This document shows positions 43,687 to 52,094 of a DNA stretch of 64,000 nucleotides, piece after piece. This DNA comes from Priestia koreensis (GTDB taxonomy: Bacteria > Bacillota > Bacilli > Bacillales > Bacillaceae_H): positions 62,001 to 126,000 of the forward strand of contig NZ_LILC01000037.1 of NCBI RefSeq assembly GCF_001274935.1, given 5' to 3'. A program made the translations under genes and the position numbers. The notes below the pieces were generated by a model. It did not search any database, had not been told where the DNA came from, and saw only the letters and a list, made by a program, of their open reading frames with translations. Every line of letters begins with the position of its first letter. The first letter of the stretch is position 1.

Positions 43687-44785
43687 TTATAGCTGTGAAC
43701 GTAGGTAAGCATCAATAAACGGATCAAGCTCTCCGTCCATTACGCTGTTTACGTTCCCGATCTCTGTGTTTGTACGGTGGTCTTTTACTAAAGAATATGG
43801 GTGGAATACGTATGAACGAATTTGGCTTCCCCAACCGATTTCTTTTTGCTCACCGCGGATTTCTGCAAGCTCATTTTGTTGCTTTTCAATTTCTAATTGA
43901 TAGAGCTTCGCTTTTAACATTTTCATTGCTTGCTCACGGTTTTTAATCTGTGAACGTTCTGATTGACACGTTACAACCGTATTGGTCGGTACATGCGTAA
44001 TACGAACCGCTGAATCGGTTGTATTGATATGCTGACCACCGGCGCCGCTCGCACGGTACGTATCAATTTTAAGATCTTCTGTACGAATATCGATTTCGAT
44101 GTCATCGTTTAGCTCTGGCATTACTTCACATGAAACGAAGGACGTATGACGGCGCCCTGATGAATCAAACGGTGAAATACGCACAAGACGGTGTACGCCT
44201 TTTTCAGCTTTTAAGTAGCCGTACGCATTGTGACCTTTAATAAGAAGCGTAACGCTCTTAATTCCAGCCTCATCACCAGGTAGGTAATCCATCGTTTCCA
44301 CTTTAAAGCCTTTTTTCTCTGCCCATCTCGTATACATACGAAGAAGCATTGAACCCCAGTCCTGTGACTCCGTTCCACCAGCACCTGGGTGAAGCTCTAG
44401 GATGGCATTGTTTTTATCATGAGGTGCACTTAGTAAAAGCTGAAGCTCAAAGTCATTTACCCCAGCAGAAAGCTCTTTAATTTCTGTTTCAAGCTCTGCC
44501 GCAAGCTCTTCATCATACTCTTCTTTCACAAGCTCGTAAGATACTTGAAGGTTTTCATGTGAGTCACTTAAGTTTGTAAACTCATTAACCTGCTCTTTTA
44601 ACGCATTCGCTTCATTAATAACCACTTGTGCTGCCTGCTGATCGTTCCAGAATTCTGGATCAGACATGCGCTCATCTAGTTCTGTAATACGGGCTTTCTT
44701 GTTATCGAGGTCAAAGAGACCCCCTAAAGTCCGCTAATCTCTTAGCTGTTTTCTCAAGCTCTTGTCTAATTTCTACTAAATCCAT
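43687..44785 (-). CDS. prfB: Peptide chain release factor 2 (programmed +1 frameshift)
   Basis: RF2 ends translation at UGA and UAA. The first 24 codons (ATG 44785, [20 protein letters not shown] then RGSL) end at CTT TGA (44716-44711), preceded by the internal SD-like AGGGGG. Slipping by +1 at CTT skips 44713 and enters the 342-codon main frame, for 365 residues in all. SPF (RISPFDSSG) and GGQ ([11 protein letters not shown]) motifs are intact. This is the known autoregulatory shift, not a mutation. Confidence 0.96.
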
Positions 44786-44835
44786 ATTCGACACCTCTGT
44801 TATTATTTTCATTGTTTGTCTGAAAGCAACCGCAC

Positions 44836-44891
44836 GAAATCGCCCACTCAGAATCTCCATATCTACAGGATATCCATGAAGGGGCGATTTC
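44836..44891 (-). other. Long-loop hairpin in prfB leader
   Basis: GAAATCGCCC (44836-44845) pairs perfectly with GGGCGATTTC (44882-44891) and encloses a smaller ATATC/GATAT helix. It lies between secA and prfB without a U-run. It may be a processing site or stabiliser. Confidence 0.5.
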
Positions 44892-44938
44892 ACCAGTGCT
44901 TTCATTTATTTCATCCTAAAAAGGATTCATAATTGAAC

Positions 44939-47458
44939 TTATGCCTGCTCTTTTCCACAGCAGTTTTTGTATTTCTTGCCGCTTCCACAAATACACGGAT
45001 CGTTACGACCTACGTCTAAATGCTTTACTTTTGGCTTTTTCTTCGCAGGAGCACTGTCATCTGAATTGTGAACAGCCGCCTGACCTTTTGCTACCTCTTG
45101 GCGCTCAAGGTTTTGACGAATTTCAGCCTTCATAATGTATTTGGATACCTCTTCTTCAATGGCTGCGACCATGTTCTCAAACATCGCAAATCCTTCAAAT
45201 TGGTATTCACGAAGTGGATCTGTTTGGCCGTAAGCGCGAAGGTGGATACCTTGACGAAGCTGATCCATCGCATCGATGTGATCCATCCATTTTGAATCGA
45301 CAGAACGAAGCACCACAACTTTTTCAAATTCACGCATTTCTTCATCAGGAAGAAGCGCTTCCTTTTCGTCGTAGCGTTCTTTCACTTTCGCAAAGATGAG
45401 CTCGATCATCTCCTGTGGATCTTGACCACGAAGCTGTTCTTCCGTTACGTCGCCTTCTTCTAACAGATTACCATGTAGATAATCAATTACGGCTTTTAAG
45501 TTCCAGTCTTCATCAAGCTCTTCACGCGGCGTGTTCACTTCGACCACACGACGAATCGTTGCAAGAATCATTTGCTCGACGATTTCACGCAGATTATCTG
45601 AGTCTAATACATCAAAGCGCTGTTTGTAAATAACCTCACGTTGCTGACGAAGAACATCGTCATATTGAAGAAGCTGTTTACGTGCATCAAAGTTATTCCC
45701 CTCAACGCGTTTTTGCGCAGATTCAACCGCACGTGTCACGATTTTACTTTGAATTGGCTGTGTATCATCCATGCCAAGACGCTCCATCATGGCACGCATG
45801 TTATCGGAACCGAAGCGGCGCATTAATTCATCTTCCATTGAAAGATAGAATTGTGATACCCCTGGGTCCCCTTGACGTCCTGAACGACCACGAAGCTGGT
45901 TATCAATACGACGACTCTCATGACGTTCTGTACCGATTACCGCAAGACCGCCTAATTCTTTTACGCCTTCACCAAGCTTGATATCTGTACCACGACCGGC
46001 CATGTTTGTTGCGATCGTAACCGCCCCAATTTGACCAGCATTTTCAATGATTTCCGCCTCACGCTCATGCTGCTTCGCATTTAACACGTGATGTGGAATA
46101 CGCTTGCGTTTTAGAATATTCGATAATAGCTCAGATGTTTCAATCGCAACCGTACCAACAAGAACAGGCTGTCCTTTTGCATAGCGCTCTGCGATGTCTT
46201 CAGCTACCGCAAGGAATTTCCCTTCCATCGACTTGTAAATCAAGTCAGCGCGATCATCACGGGCGATATCACGGTTCGTTGGGATCACGATAACGTGCAT
46301 GTTGTAAATATTACGGAACTCTTCTTCCTCTGTTTTCGCTGTCCCTGTCATACCAGAAAGCTTTTCATACATACGGAAGTAGTTCTGGAACGTAATCGTC
46401 GCAAGCGTCATGCTTTCGTTTTCGATTTCCACGCCTTCTTTTGCTTCAATCGCTTGATGCAACCCGTCACTAAAGCGACGACCTTTCATTAGACGACCTG
46501 TAAATTGGTCAACGATGACAACTTTCCCATCATCGACTACGTAATCAATATCATTATGCATCGTCACATGCGCTTTTAAGGCTTGGTTAATATGATGGTT
46601 TAACCCAACATGTGCGATATCAAATAAGTTTTCGATTCCAAAAGCACGTTCTGCTTTTGACATTCCGTCTTCTGTTAACTGAACGCTCTTCGTTTTCACA
46701 TCAAACGTGTAGTCTTCCTCTTGTTTTAACGTACGAACAAACGCATTCGCTTGAATATAAAGCGCCGCTGACTTTTGCGCAGAACCCGAAATGATAAGTG
46801 GTGTACGCGCCTCATCAATTAAAATGGAGTCAACTTCATCAATTACAGCAAAGTGAAGTGGACGCTGTACCATTTGCTCTTTGTACAGCACCATGTTGTC
46901 GCGAAGGTAATCAAACCCAAGCTCATTGTTTGTGCTGTACGTAATATCTGCATAATACGCTTCTTGCTTTTCTTCACGAGACAGGCTGTTTAAGTTCAAG
47001 CCTACCGTTAAGCCTAAAAATTCATATAAACGTCCCATCTCGCCAGCATCACGACTTGCAAGGTATTCATTGACCGTTACAACGTGAACGCCTTTTCCTG
47101 TGATCGCATTTAAGTAAACAGGCATCGTTGCCGTTAACGTTTTACCTTCACCGGTTTTCATTTCAGAGATATTTCCTTCGTGTAGAGAAATCCCCCCCAT
47201 AAGCTGAACCTTGTATGGGAAAAGCCCTAATACACGCTTGGCTGCTTCACGAACAACCGCAAATGCCTCAACAAGCATCGAGTCGAGCGATTCACCGTTT
47301 TGATAACGTTGCTGAAAGTCAGCTGTTTTTTCACGAATTTGATCATCACTAAGCGCACCAATCTGTGAACTTAACGCTTCGATTTGCTCCGCTCTTTTCG
47401 CTAAACGATTAACATGGCGCTGGTTGCCATCGATAACTTTCTTAAAAATTCCAAGCAT
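44939..47458 (-). CDS. secA: Preprotein translocase ATPase SecA
   Basis: The motor of Sec-dependent export, 839 residues. It has Walker [13 protein letters not shown] near residue 100, Walker [38 protein letters not shown] and the C-terminal zinc site [13 protein letters not shown]. It exports, among others, the lipoproteins and hydrolases of this window. The SD is GAGGAG. Confidence 0.98.
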   Translation of the reverse strand: MLGIFKKVIDGNQRHVNRLAKRAEQIEALSSQIGALSDDQIREKTADFQQRYQNGESLDSMLVEAFAVVREAAKRVLGLFPYKVQLMGGISLHEGNISEMKTGEGKTLTATMPVYLNAITGKGVHVVTVNEYLASRDAGEMGRLYEFLGLTVGLNLNSLSREEKQEAYYADITYSTNNELGFDYLRDNMVLYKEQMVQRPLHFAVIDEVDSILIDEARTPLIISGSAQKSAALYIQANAFVRTLKQEEDYTFDVKTKSVQLTEDGMSKAERAFGIENLFDIAHVGLNHHINQALKAHVTMHNDIDYVVDDGKVVIVDQFTGRLMKGRRFSDGLHQAIEAKEGVEIENESMTLATITFQNYFRMYEKLSGMTGTAKTEEEEFRNIYNMHVIVIPTNRDIARDDRADLIYKSMEGKFLAVAEDIAERYAKGQPVLVGTVAIETSELLSNILKRKRIPHHVLNAKQHEREAEIIENAGQIGAVTIATNMAGRGTDIKLGEGVKELGGLAVIGTERHESRRIDNQLRGRSGRQGDPGVSQFYLSMEDELMRRFGSDNMRAMMERLGMDDTQPIQSKIVTRAVESAQKRVEGNNFDARKQLLQYDDVLRQQREVIYKQRFDVLDSDNLREIVEQMILATIRRVVEVNTPREELDEDWNLKAVIDYLHGNLLEEGDVTEEQLRGQDPQEMIELIFAKVKERYDEKEALLPDEEMREFEKVVVLRSVDSKWMDHIDAMDQLRQGIHLRAYGQTDPLREYQFEGFAMFENMVAAIEEEVSKYIMKAEIRQNLERQEVAKGQAAVHNSDDSAPAKKKPKVKHLDVGRNDPCICGSGKKYKNCCGKEQA

Positions 47459-47491
47459 CTTAAAACGCTCCTCTTTAATTCAAAGAATTTA

Positions 47492-47519
47492 TTTATAAGA
47501 CTATAGTTAATGGTTTCAA
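47492..47519 (-). promoter_or_regulatory. Candidate sigma-A promoter of secA
   Basis: TTGAAA (47519-47514), 16-nt spacer, TATAAA (47497-47492), about 30 nt before the start codon. Apart from this and the hpf terminator, the 47459-47873 gap shows no gene; a GATGATCATC dyad lies near 47572. Confidence 0.6.
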
Positions 47520-47819
47520 AGTTTGGGTAATACTATAAGTGGATTCGTCTGTCTTCATCGTCTGTTTTTACGATGATCATCCTCTCTTTTGTCTCAACGT
47601 ATAGGAAAGCTAGTTGGATCATTTTTTATGAACGAACCTATCTTAACCACCGATCATTTCCTTAGGACTAGAGGCACATTTCCTGCACTTATTTTTCTTC
47701 TAGCTCGATACATATTATTGTAATACATTTTGAACTAGAATAACATGATATTCATACCTTCTATATTATAACAACTCAGCACTTTATACAATTTTCCCCC
47801 ATTTTATTTATCTGAAAAG

Positions 47820-47849
47820 GCAAAAAGCGTAGCCAGATTGGCTACGCTT
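47820..47849 (-). terminator. Terminator of hpf
   Basis: Perfect 11-bp arms AAGCGTAGCCA/TGGCTACGCTT (47825-47835, 47839-47849) and T-run on the minus strand. Confidence 0.92.
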
Positions 47850-47873
47850 CCTACCTTGCATTTTTATATTCAG

Positions 47874-48428
47874 TTAGTTAGGTTCAATTAAACCGTAGCG
47901 ACCATCTTTACGACGGTACACGACGTTCGTTGAGTTTGTCTCTGCATTCGTAAATACAAAGAAGCTATGACCAAGCATATTCATTTGTAAAATAGCTTCT
48001 TCATTGTCCATGGGCTTTAGGTCGAATCGCTTGTTACGAACTAATTCAAGATCGTCCTCGTCCTCTTGGACTGCTACTGCTGTCGCTTCGCCTTCTAAGT
48101 TTGCAAATACGTGCTTAGCGCCGCCTTTTTCGCGAACGCGGCGATTTAGTTTTGTTTTATGCTTACGAATTTGTCTCTCTAATTTATCTACGACCAAATC
48201 GATGGCTGCATATAAATCGGTGTTTGTTTCTTCGGCACGTAACACTAAATCACTCATTGGAATTGTTACTTCAATTTTTTGGTCGTTGTTATAGACTTTC
48301 AAATTGACATATACTTCAGATTTTGGAGTGTCGTTAAAGTATCGTTCGAGTTTGCTAATCTTTTTCTCTACATAGTCCTTAATTGCTGGAGTTACTTCAA
48401 TATTTTCGCCACGAATGTTGTATAACAT
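47874..48428 (-). CDS. hpf: Long-form ribosome hibernation promoting factor
   Basis: A 184-residue HPF (YvyD). An N-terminal S30AE domain (about residues 1-100) binds the 30S decoding site. A C-terminal dimerisation domain (about residues 125-184, ending VVYRRKDGRYGLIEPN) joins 70S particles into 100S dimers. A sigma-B promoter upstream agrees with its stress and stationary-phase expression in B. subtilis. Confidence 0.96.
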   Translation of the reverse strand: MLYNIRGENIEVTPAIKDYVEKKISKLERYFNDTPKSEVYVNLKVYNNDQKIEVTIPMSDLVLRAEETNTDLYAAIDLVVDKLERQIRKHKTKLNRRVREKGGAKHVFANLEGEATAVAVQEDEDDLELVRNKRFDLKPMDNEEAILQMNMLGHSFFVFTNAETNSTNVVYRRKDGRYGLIEPN

Positions 48429-48476
48429 AAATGGACTCCTCCTTTATCATCCAAGGTATACTGTTACATTTCTACA

Positions 48477-48502
48477 TTACCCGACATATTCCCTCCTTAA
48501 AC
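48477..48502 (-). promoter_or_regulatory. Sigma-B promoter of hpf
   Basis: GTTTAA (48502-48497), 14-nt spacer, GGGTAA (48482-48477). This is a near-consensus general-stress promoter and matches the known regulation of yvyD. Confidence 0.85.
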
Positions 48503-48557
48503 CACAAAATTTATTGAATATTTCGTTAACTTAATCAAAGTGTATGAATAAAAACAT

Positions 48558-48590
48558 AAAAAATGCCTTCTCCGTAAGGGAAAAGGCACG
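48558..48590 (-). terminator. Terminator of the fli cluster's last gene
   Basis: Arms 48564-48573 and 48579-48588 (TGCCTTTTCC with GGAGAAGGCA) and T6 on the minus strand. Confidence 0.85.
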
Positions 48591-48596
48591 AAAATC

Positions 48597-48980
48597 TTAG
48601 TGAACGAGGTGCTGTGAGAGCGGCTCATAGACACCTTTCATCCAAGCACGATAAACAGGTGAGAGTGATTCTTTCACGATCTGCTGTTTGGCATTTTGAT
48701 CTTCCATCTTATCTTCAAGCTTTAGGCACTCGATCAGCACGTCTTTAAATTCATTAAAGCTCTCGACTAGAACTGGATCTTTCGCAAAAAGATCGCGGAA
48801 ACGAACGTGTGTCTCTTCAAGCTCCATAAAGGCCGTGATGATGTCGCTTAACACGACATCGCCTTCCGTTTTTTCATAGTCCGTAAAACTTTCTTCTACA
48901 TAATCTAAGCCTTCTTCAACCGTTTCAAGAAGAGCTAAATATTCTTTCACCGCACGTACTTGGCTATCTGCTAATTTCAT
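48597..48980 (-). CDS. Small acidic protein of the fliDST cluster, unknown
   Basis: A 127-residue, probably all-helical acidic protein. I do not recognise a family. It starts 9 nt after fliT and ends the flaG-fliD-fliS-fliT transcript, so it may be another export chaperone or flagellar regulator. The SD is GAGGA and the composition is rich in Glu, Asp and Leu. Confidence 0.78.
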   Translation of the reverse strand: MKLADSQVRAVKEYLALLETVEEGLDYVEESFTDYEKTEGDVVLSDIITAFMELEETHVRFRDLFAKDPVLVESFNEFKDVLIECLKLEDKMEDQNAKQQIVKESLSPVYRAWMKGVYEPLSQHLVH

Positions 48981-48989
48981 CTGTGTTCC

Positions 48990-49346
48990 TCATTTCTTTT
49001 TATCATAAAACGTTCCGTCCATTGAGGACAAATTGGCATATGGGTTGGCATAGTGATTCGCCTGCTTCTTTTTCATGCGAAGCCCCCGAATATCTCCCAT
49101 TATAGCATGCTTTATCTCTTTAAGCTTTTCGTCTATTACTTCATTCATCTGGATAATGCGTAGCGCACGTTCTTTTTCTTCTGCTGTATTCGGAGGTTGA
49201 AGGGCTGATAGAATCTCTTCTCGTTGCTCAAGCAACCCATCAATCTTTTCAATATACCCTTCTCGCTCTGATTCCATAACAGGCGTCTGAAGGTGATCGT
49301 ATAACGATTTCGTCAGGTCATACAAATTATCAAGTGAAGAACTCAT
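48990..49346 (-). CDS. fliT: Flagellar chaperone FliT-like
   Basis: A 118-residue helical protein with DLTKSLYDHLQ and a central LLEQREEILSAL typical of FliT, which guards FliD before export. The ATG at 49346 gives MSSSLDNLYDL. The longer frame from 49412 would run through the strong hairpin at 49386-49420. It lies after fliS. Confidence 0.82.
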   Translation of the reverse strand: MSSSLDNLYDLTKSLYDHLQTPVMESEREGYIEKIDGLLEQREEILSALQPPNTAEEKERALRIIQMNEVIDEKLKEIKHAIMGDIRGLRMKKKQANHYANPYANLSSMDGTFYDKKK

Positions 49347-49385
49347 TTCCACCACTACTCTTTCTGTCGTTGTTTTATAAAAGCG

Positions 49386-49420
49386 AATAGGACTTGACCA
49401 CATCTGGGTCAAGTCCTATT
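49386..49420. other. 14-bp perfect hairpin between fliS and fliT
   Basis: AATAGGACTTGACC (49386-49399) pairs with GGTCAAGTCCTATT (49407-49420) around a 7-nt loop. It begins 10 nt after the fliS stop, without a U-run. It could lower or delay fliT expression relative to fliS. Confidence 0.7.
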
Positions 49421-49429
49421 CATTTTCCA

Positions 49430-49831
49430 TTATGCCTGGCCACCCTGTCTATGGGTTTGCTGGCGATTAAGCTGAATAACCTGCTTCCACGTATCACGAA
49501 ACTCGGTTACGTAGCCCTCTACTTCATCTAAAATTGCCACATCGTTTTTCATGTTGGCTTCCATCAGGCGGCGATTCATATAATCATACATCACCATCAT
49601 ATCTCCACTAATTGTGACATCAGTGTTCAGCGTCACCATAAACTCCTGGATAATTTTCTGCGCCTTCAATAAATTCGTATTTTTTGCTTCAATATCCTTT
49701 TGCTCAATCGCCTGCTTGCCTAATTTAATAAATTTCAAGCAGCCGTTATAAAGCATAAGCGTTAACTCTCCCGGTGAGGCTGTATTCACACTGTTTTGCT
49801 GATATGCCTGATAAGGATTATTCACTGCCAT
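49430..49831 (-). CDS. fliS: Flagellin export chaperone FliS
   Basis: A 133-residue four-helix protein that binds the flagellin C-terminus and prevents early polymerisation. It has NPYQAYQQNSVNTASPGELTLMLYNG at the start and the ANMKNDVAILDEV segment. It binds the region that the flagellin introns alter, which makes tail identity relevant to this chaperone. The SD is GGAGG. Confidence 0.96.
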   Translation of the reverse strand: MAVNNPYQAYQQNSVNTASPGELTLMLYNGCLKFIKLGKQAIEQKDIEAKNTNLLKAQKIIQEFMVTLNTDVTISGDMMVMYDYMNRRLMEANMKNDVAILDEVEGYVTEFRDTWKQVIQLNRQQTHRQGGQA

Positions 49832-49851
49832 TTTGAGTATACCTCCGTTTT

Positions 49852-51453
49852 TTAACCGCTAAATTGCTGCGTAATATAAGCGCTTTGCTGATTCGCTCGC
49901 TGAATTGCTTTTTCCATTGCCGTAAACTGACTGTAGTATCGGTTTTCCATTTGCGTAAGGCGATCCTGGAAGCTGTCGATTTGCTTGTTCATCGTATCGA
50001 GCGTTCGACCGAGGGAGAACTTTTGGTTCGTCCATGATGTTTTCCCTGCTTTTTCTTCTACTTTGCCAATGGTACTTGTAATCGTTTGAACAAGACGATC
50101 CGCAATTCCCATCGTACTTTTCGTTTTGCCGTCCCCATTTTCTGCGAAGAGCTTATAAATGGCATCCGGATTTTCCGCAATCTTGCTACGAAGCTTTGAT
50201 TCATCGTTAATGATAAGTTTTCCTTTATCAAGGTAGTTAGAGGACGTCGTAATCCCTAAATCACTAAGCTGAGCGAACCCTTGAAGCGCTCCTGCAAGCG
50301 GCGCATAAAAATCTGTCCGCATCGTATTCAAACCAGAGCTTAGAGAACTATCACCGCGCAGCAGCCCGCTCTTTGATTTTTCTTCCCAAAGCTCAATATC
50401 CTTGTCCTTCATGTCCTTTTTCTGATCATCAGACAGCGGCGCGTAATCACGATAGCGCTTCTCATCAAGCTTTTTATTAACTGACTCAATGATTTCGTTG
50501 TACTTGTTTACGAATTTGACGATGCTGTCAAACGTGGCGTCGGTATCAGTTTGGACGCTGATGGTTTCATTCCCTGCCGTCACGTTCTTTAAGTTCAGCT
50601 GAATGCCGTTGATTGTGTATTGGTTGGATGTGCTTTCGACTTTTAATGCGTTGTTATAGATAAACTCTGCGTTGGTACCGCCTTTTTCAGTCAAGGTCGT
50701 CCCAGCTGGATCAGTTGTTAATTTCATTTGCAATACATTTTTCAGAAAATCGTTGGACTGATCAAAACCAATCTCCGCTCCAAAAAAATTGTCAACAACA
50801 GGTGGTTCAGTGGTAACCTTGTTGAAATTACCTGTTTCAGTTCGCTCCATCACGACCTTATCAGAAGCAGAATCATAAAATGCTCGGATGCCCGCACCGG
50901 AGTCATTGATCTTTTTTAGTATGCCGTTTAGGGTATCAGTCGTTAAGACAGGTATTGTAACGTCTTTCGCTACTCCACCTTCTCCGTACGTCGTTAGCTT
51001 AAAAGATCCATCCTTAACAACTGCGTTAAATGAGCTTGTGCCGCCAGAAACATCCTGCTGCTCAGCAAACGTTTTGTTAGGATCAATTTTCTTTGTCGAA
51101 TCTGGAGAAGATAATGCTTTCTGACTCGTATTAATCGCCGCAGTCGCAATTTGATTTACCTTAATTGAATACGTTCCCATAGAAGAACTAGGAGACGCCG
51201 TCGCAGAAACTGCCCCTTCATTTGAGCTTGTCGTCTTCTTGGAAACATACGTTTTTTGGTAGTTCATGTCTTTTGCCATTGTTAACAGTTCATTTAGCTT
51301 TGTGTTGACATCACGATAGGAATCTCGCTGCCATTCTGTCCACTGCTTTTGCTGCTTCATTTTATCGAGTGGAATCTTCTGTGCTTTCATCATGTCACTA
51401 ACCATCTGGTCAATGTCCATTCCACTTGCCAAACCGCTAATACGGGTGACCAT
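49852..51453 (-). CDS. fliD: Flagellar filament cap protein FliD
   Basis: The cap (HAP2) that promotes flagellin polymerisation, 533 residues. The N-terminal RISGLASGMDIDQMV is typical, followed by FliD_N and FliD_C with the C-terminal coiled coil (DSFQDRLTQMENRYYSQFTAMEKAI). The ATG at 51453 is nearest to the ribosome site GGTGGAG; a GTG nine bases upstream is possible. Confidence 0.95.
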   Translation of the reverse strand: MVTRISGLASGMDIDQMVSDMMKAQKIPLDKMKQQKQWTEWQRDSYRDVNTKLNELLTMAKDMNYQKTYVSKKTTSSNEGAVSATASPSSSMGTYSIKVNQIATAAINTSQKALSSPDSTKKIDPNKTFAEQQDVSGGTSSFNAVVKDGSFKLTTYGEGGVAKDVTIPVLTTDTLNGILKKINDSGAGIRAFYDSASDKVVMERTETGNFNKVTTEPPVVDNFFGAEIGFDQSNDFLKNVLQMKLTTDPAGTTLTEKGGTNAEFIYNNALKVESTSNQYTINGIQLNLKNVTAGNETISVQTDTDATFDSIVKFVNKYNEIIESVNKKLDEKRYRDYAPLSDDQKKDMKDKDIELWEEKSKSGLLRGDSSLSSGLNTMRTDFYAPLAGALQGFAQLSDLGITTSSNYLDKGKLIINDESKLRSKIAENPDAIYKLFAENGDGKTKSTMGIADRLVQTITSTIGKVEEKAGKTSWTNQKFSLGRTLDTMNKQIDSFQDRLTQMENRYYSQFTAMEKAIQRANQQSAYITQQFSG

Positions 51454-51467
51454 TTGCTCCACCGCCT

Positions 51468-51812
51468 TTAAATTTTCTTATCGAATAACACACCTAAAAA
51501 TTTCGTCATTTCCGCATGCATATCGAGAATGCGCTTCGACGGAATTTCGCGTACGGTTTCTTGTGTTTTGTCATCAATTACTTTTACGTAATACTCTTTG
51601 GATTCTTCATGCAACTCAAATTTTAGAGACGTGTGCGTAGGCTGAACGAAATTATTCATTGCCTCAACTACCTCTGTTACCCGCTCTTTTGATGGTTGCT
51701 TTTCCTCTGTTTCCTTCGGTTGAACCTTATCTTTTATCATTTCTTTATCTACAAAATTTTTCACGTCTTGGTTGAGATACTTAGATGCCGATGAAGTCGC
51801 TTTTTCAATCAC
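51468..51812 (-). CDS. flaG: FlaG-family flagellar protein
   Basis: A 114-residue protein. The C-terminal FlaG domain (LKFELHEESKEYYVKVIDDKTQETVREIPSKRILDM) affects filament length. The start is GTG at 51812, with GGTGGAGG 8 nt upstream; the longer frame would place the ribosome site inside the gene. It is the first gene of flaG-fliD-fliS-fliT. Confidence 0.9.
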   Translation of the reverse strand: MIEKATSSASKYLNQDVKNFVDKEMIKDKVQPKETEEKQPSKERVTEVVEAMNNFVQPTHTSLKFELHEESKEYYVKVIDDKTQETVREIPSKRILDMHAEMTKFLGVLFDKKI

Positions 51813-51847
51813 GTTATATTCCTCCACCAAACAACTTATTTATCATA

Positions 51848-51875
51848 TATATCGGTCGACTAAAAAAGAATTTTA
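51848..51875 (-). promoter_or_regulatory. Sigma-D (flagellar) promoter of flaG operon
   Basis: TAAA (51875-51872), 16-nt spacer, CCGATATA (51855-51848), close to the sigma-D consensus TAAA-N15-GCCGATAT. Confidence 0.75.
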
Positions 51876-52039
51876 GTAGGAACTCGCCGTTAAAAGTAAT
51901 ATAATTCCAAATATTTCTTTCAAAAAGAAATATTCATGCACTAAAATATGACCAATGAACCATGTTTGACTCTAGTATCTTCCTAGTTTTGTTAGAAATT
52001 TAGAGTAAGAGAACTGTTTTCTCCTTTTTCAAGCAGTGA

Positions 52040-52074
52040 TAAAAAAAGGAAGAAGCTAAAAACCGCTTCCCCCT
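52040..52074 (-). terminator. Terminator of first flagellin gene
   Basis: GGGAAGC-type arm (52073-52064) pairs with GCTTCTTCC (52057-52048), followed by T7 on the minus strand, about 20 nt after the exon 3 stop. Confidence 0.75.
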
Positions 52075-52094
52075 CCTTCAATACTTTCTTTAAA

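Noticed and set aside
44711-44785. Stop codon at codon 25 of prfB, considered as a broken gene
   Set aside because: The AGGGGG and CTT-TGA context is the known programmed +1 frameshift that regulates RF2.
45068-46794. Several plus-strand frames of 60-100 codons opposite secA
   Set aside because: They are shadows of the strongly conserved secA frame, with Leu/His/Arg-rich composition and no ribosome sites.
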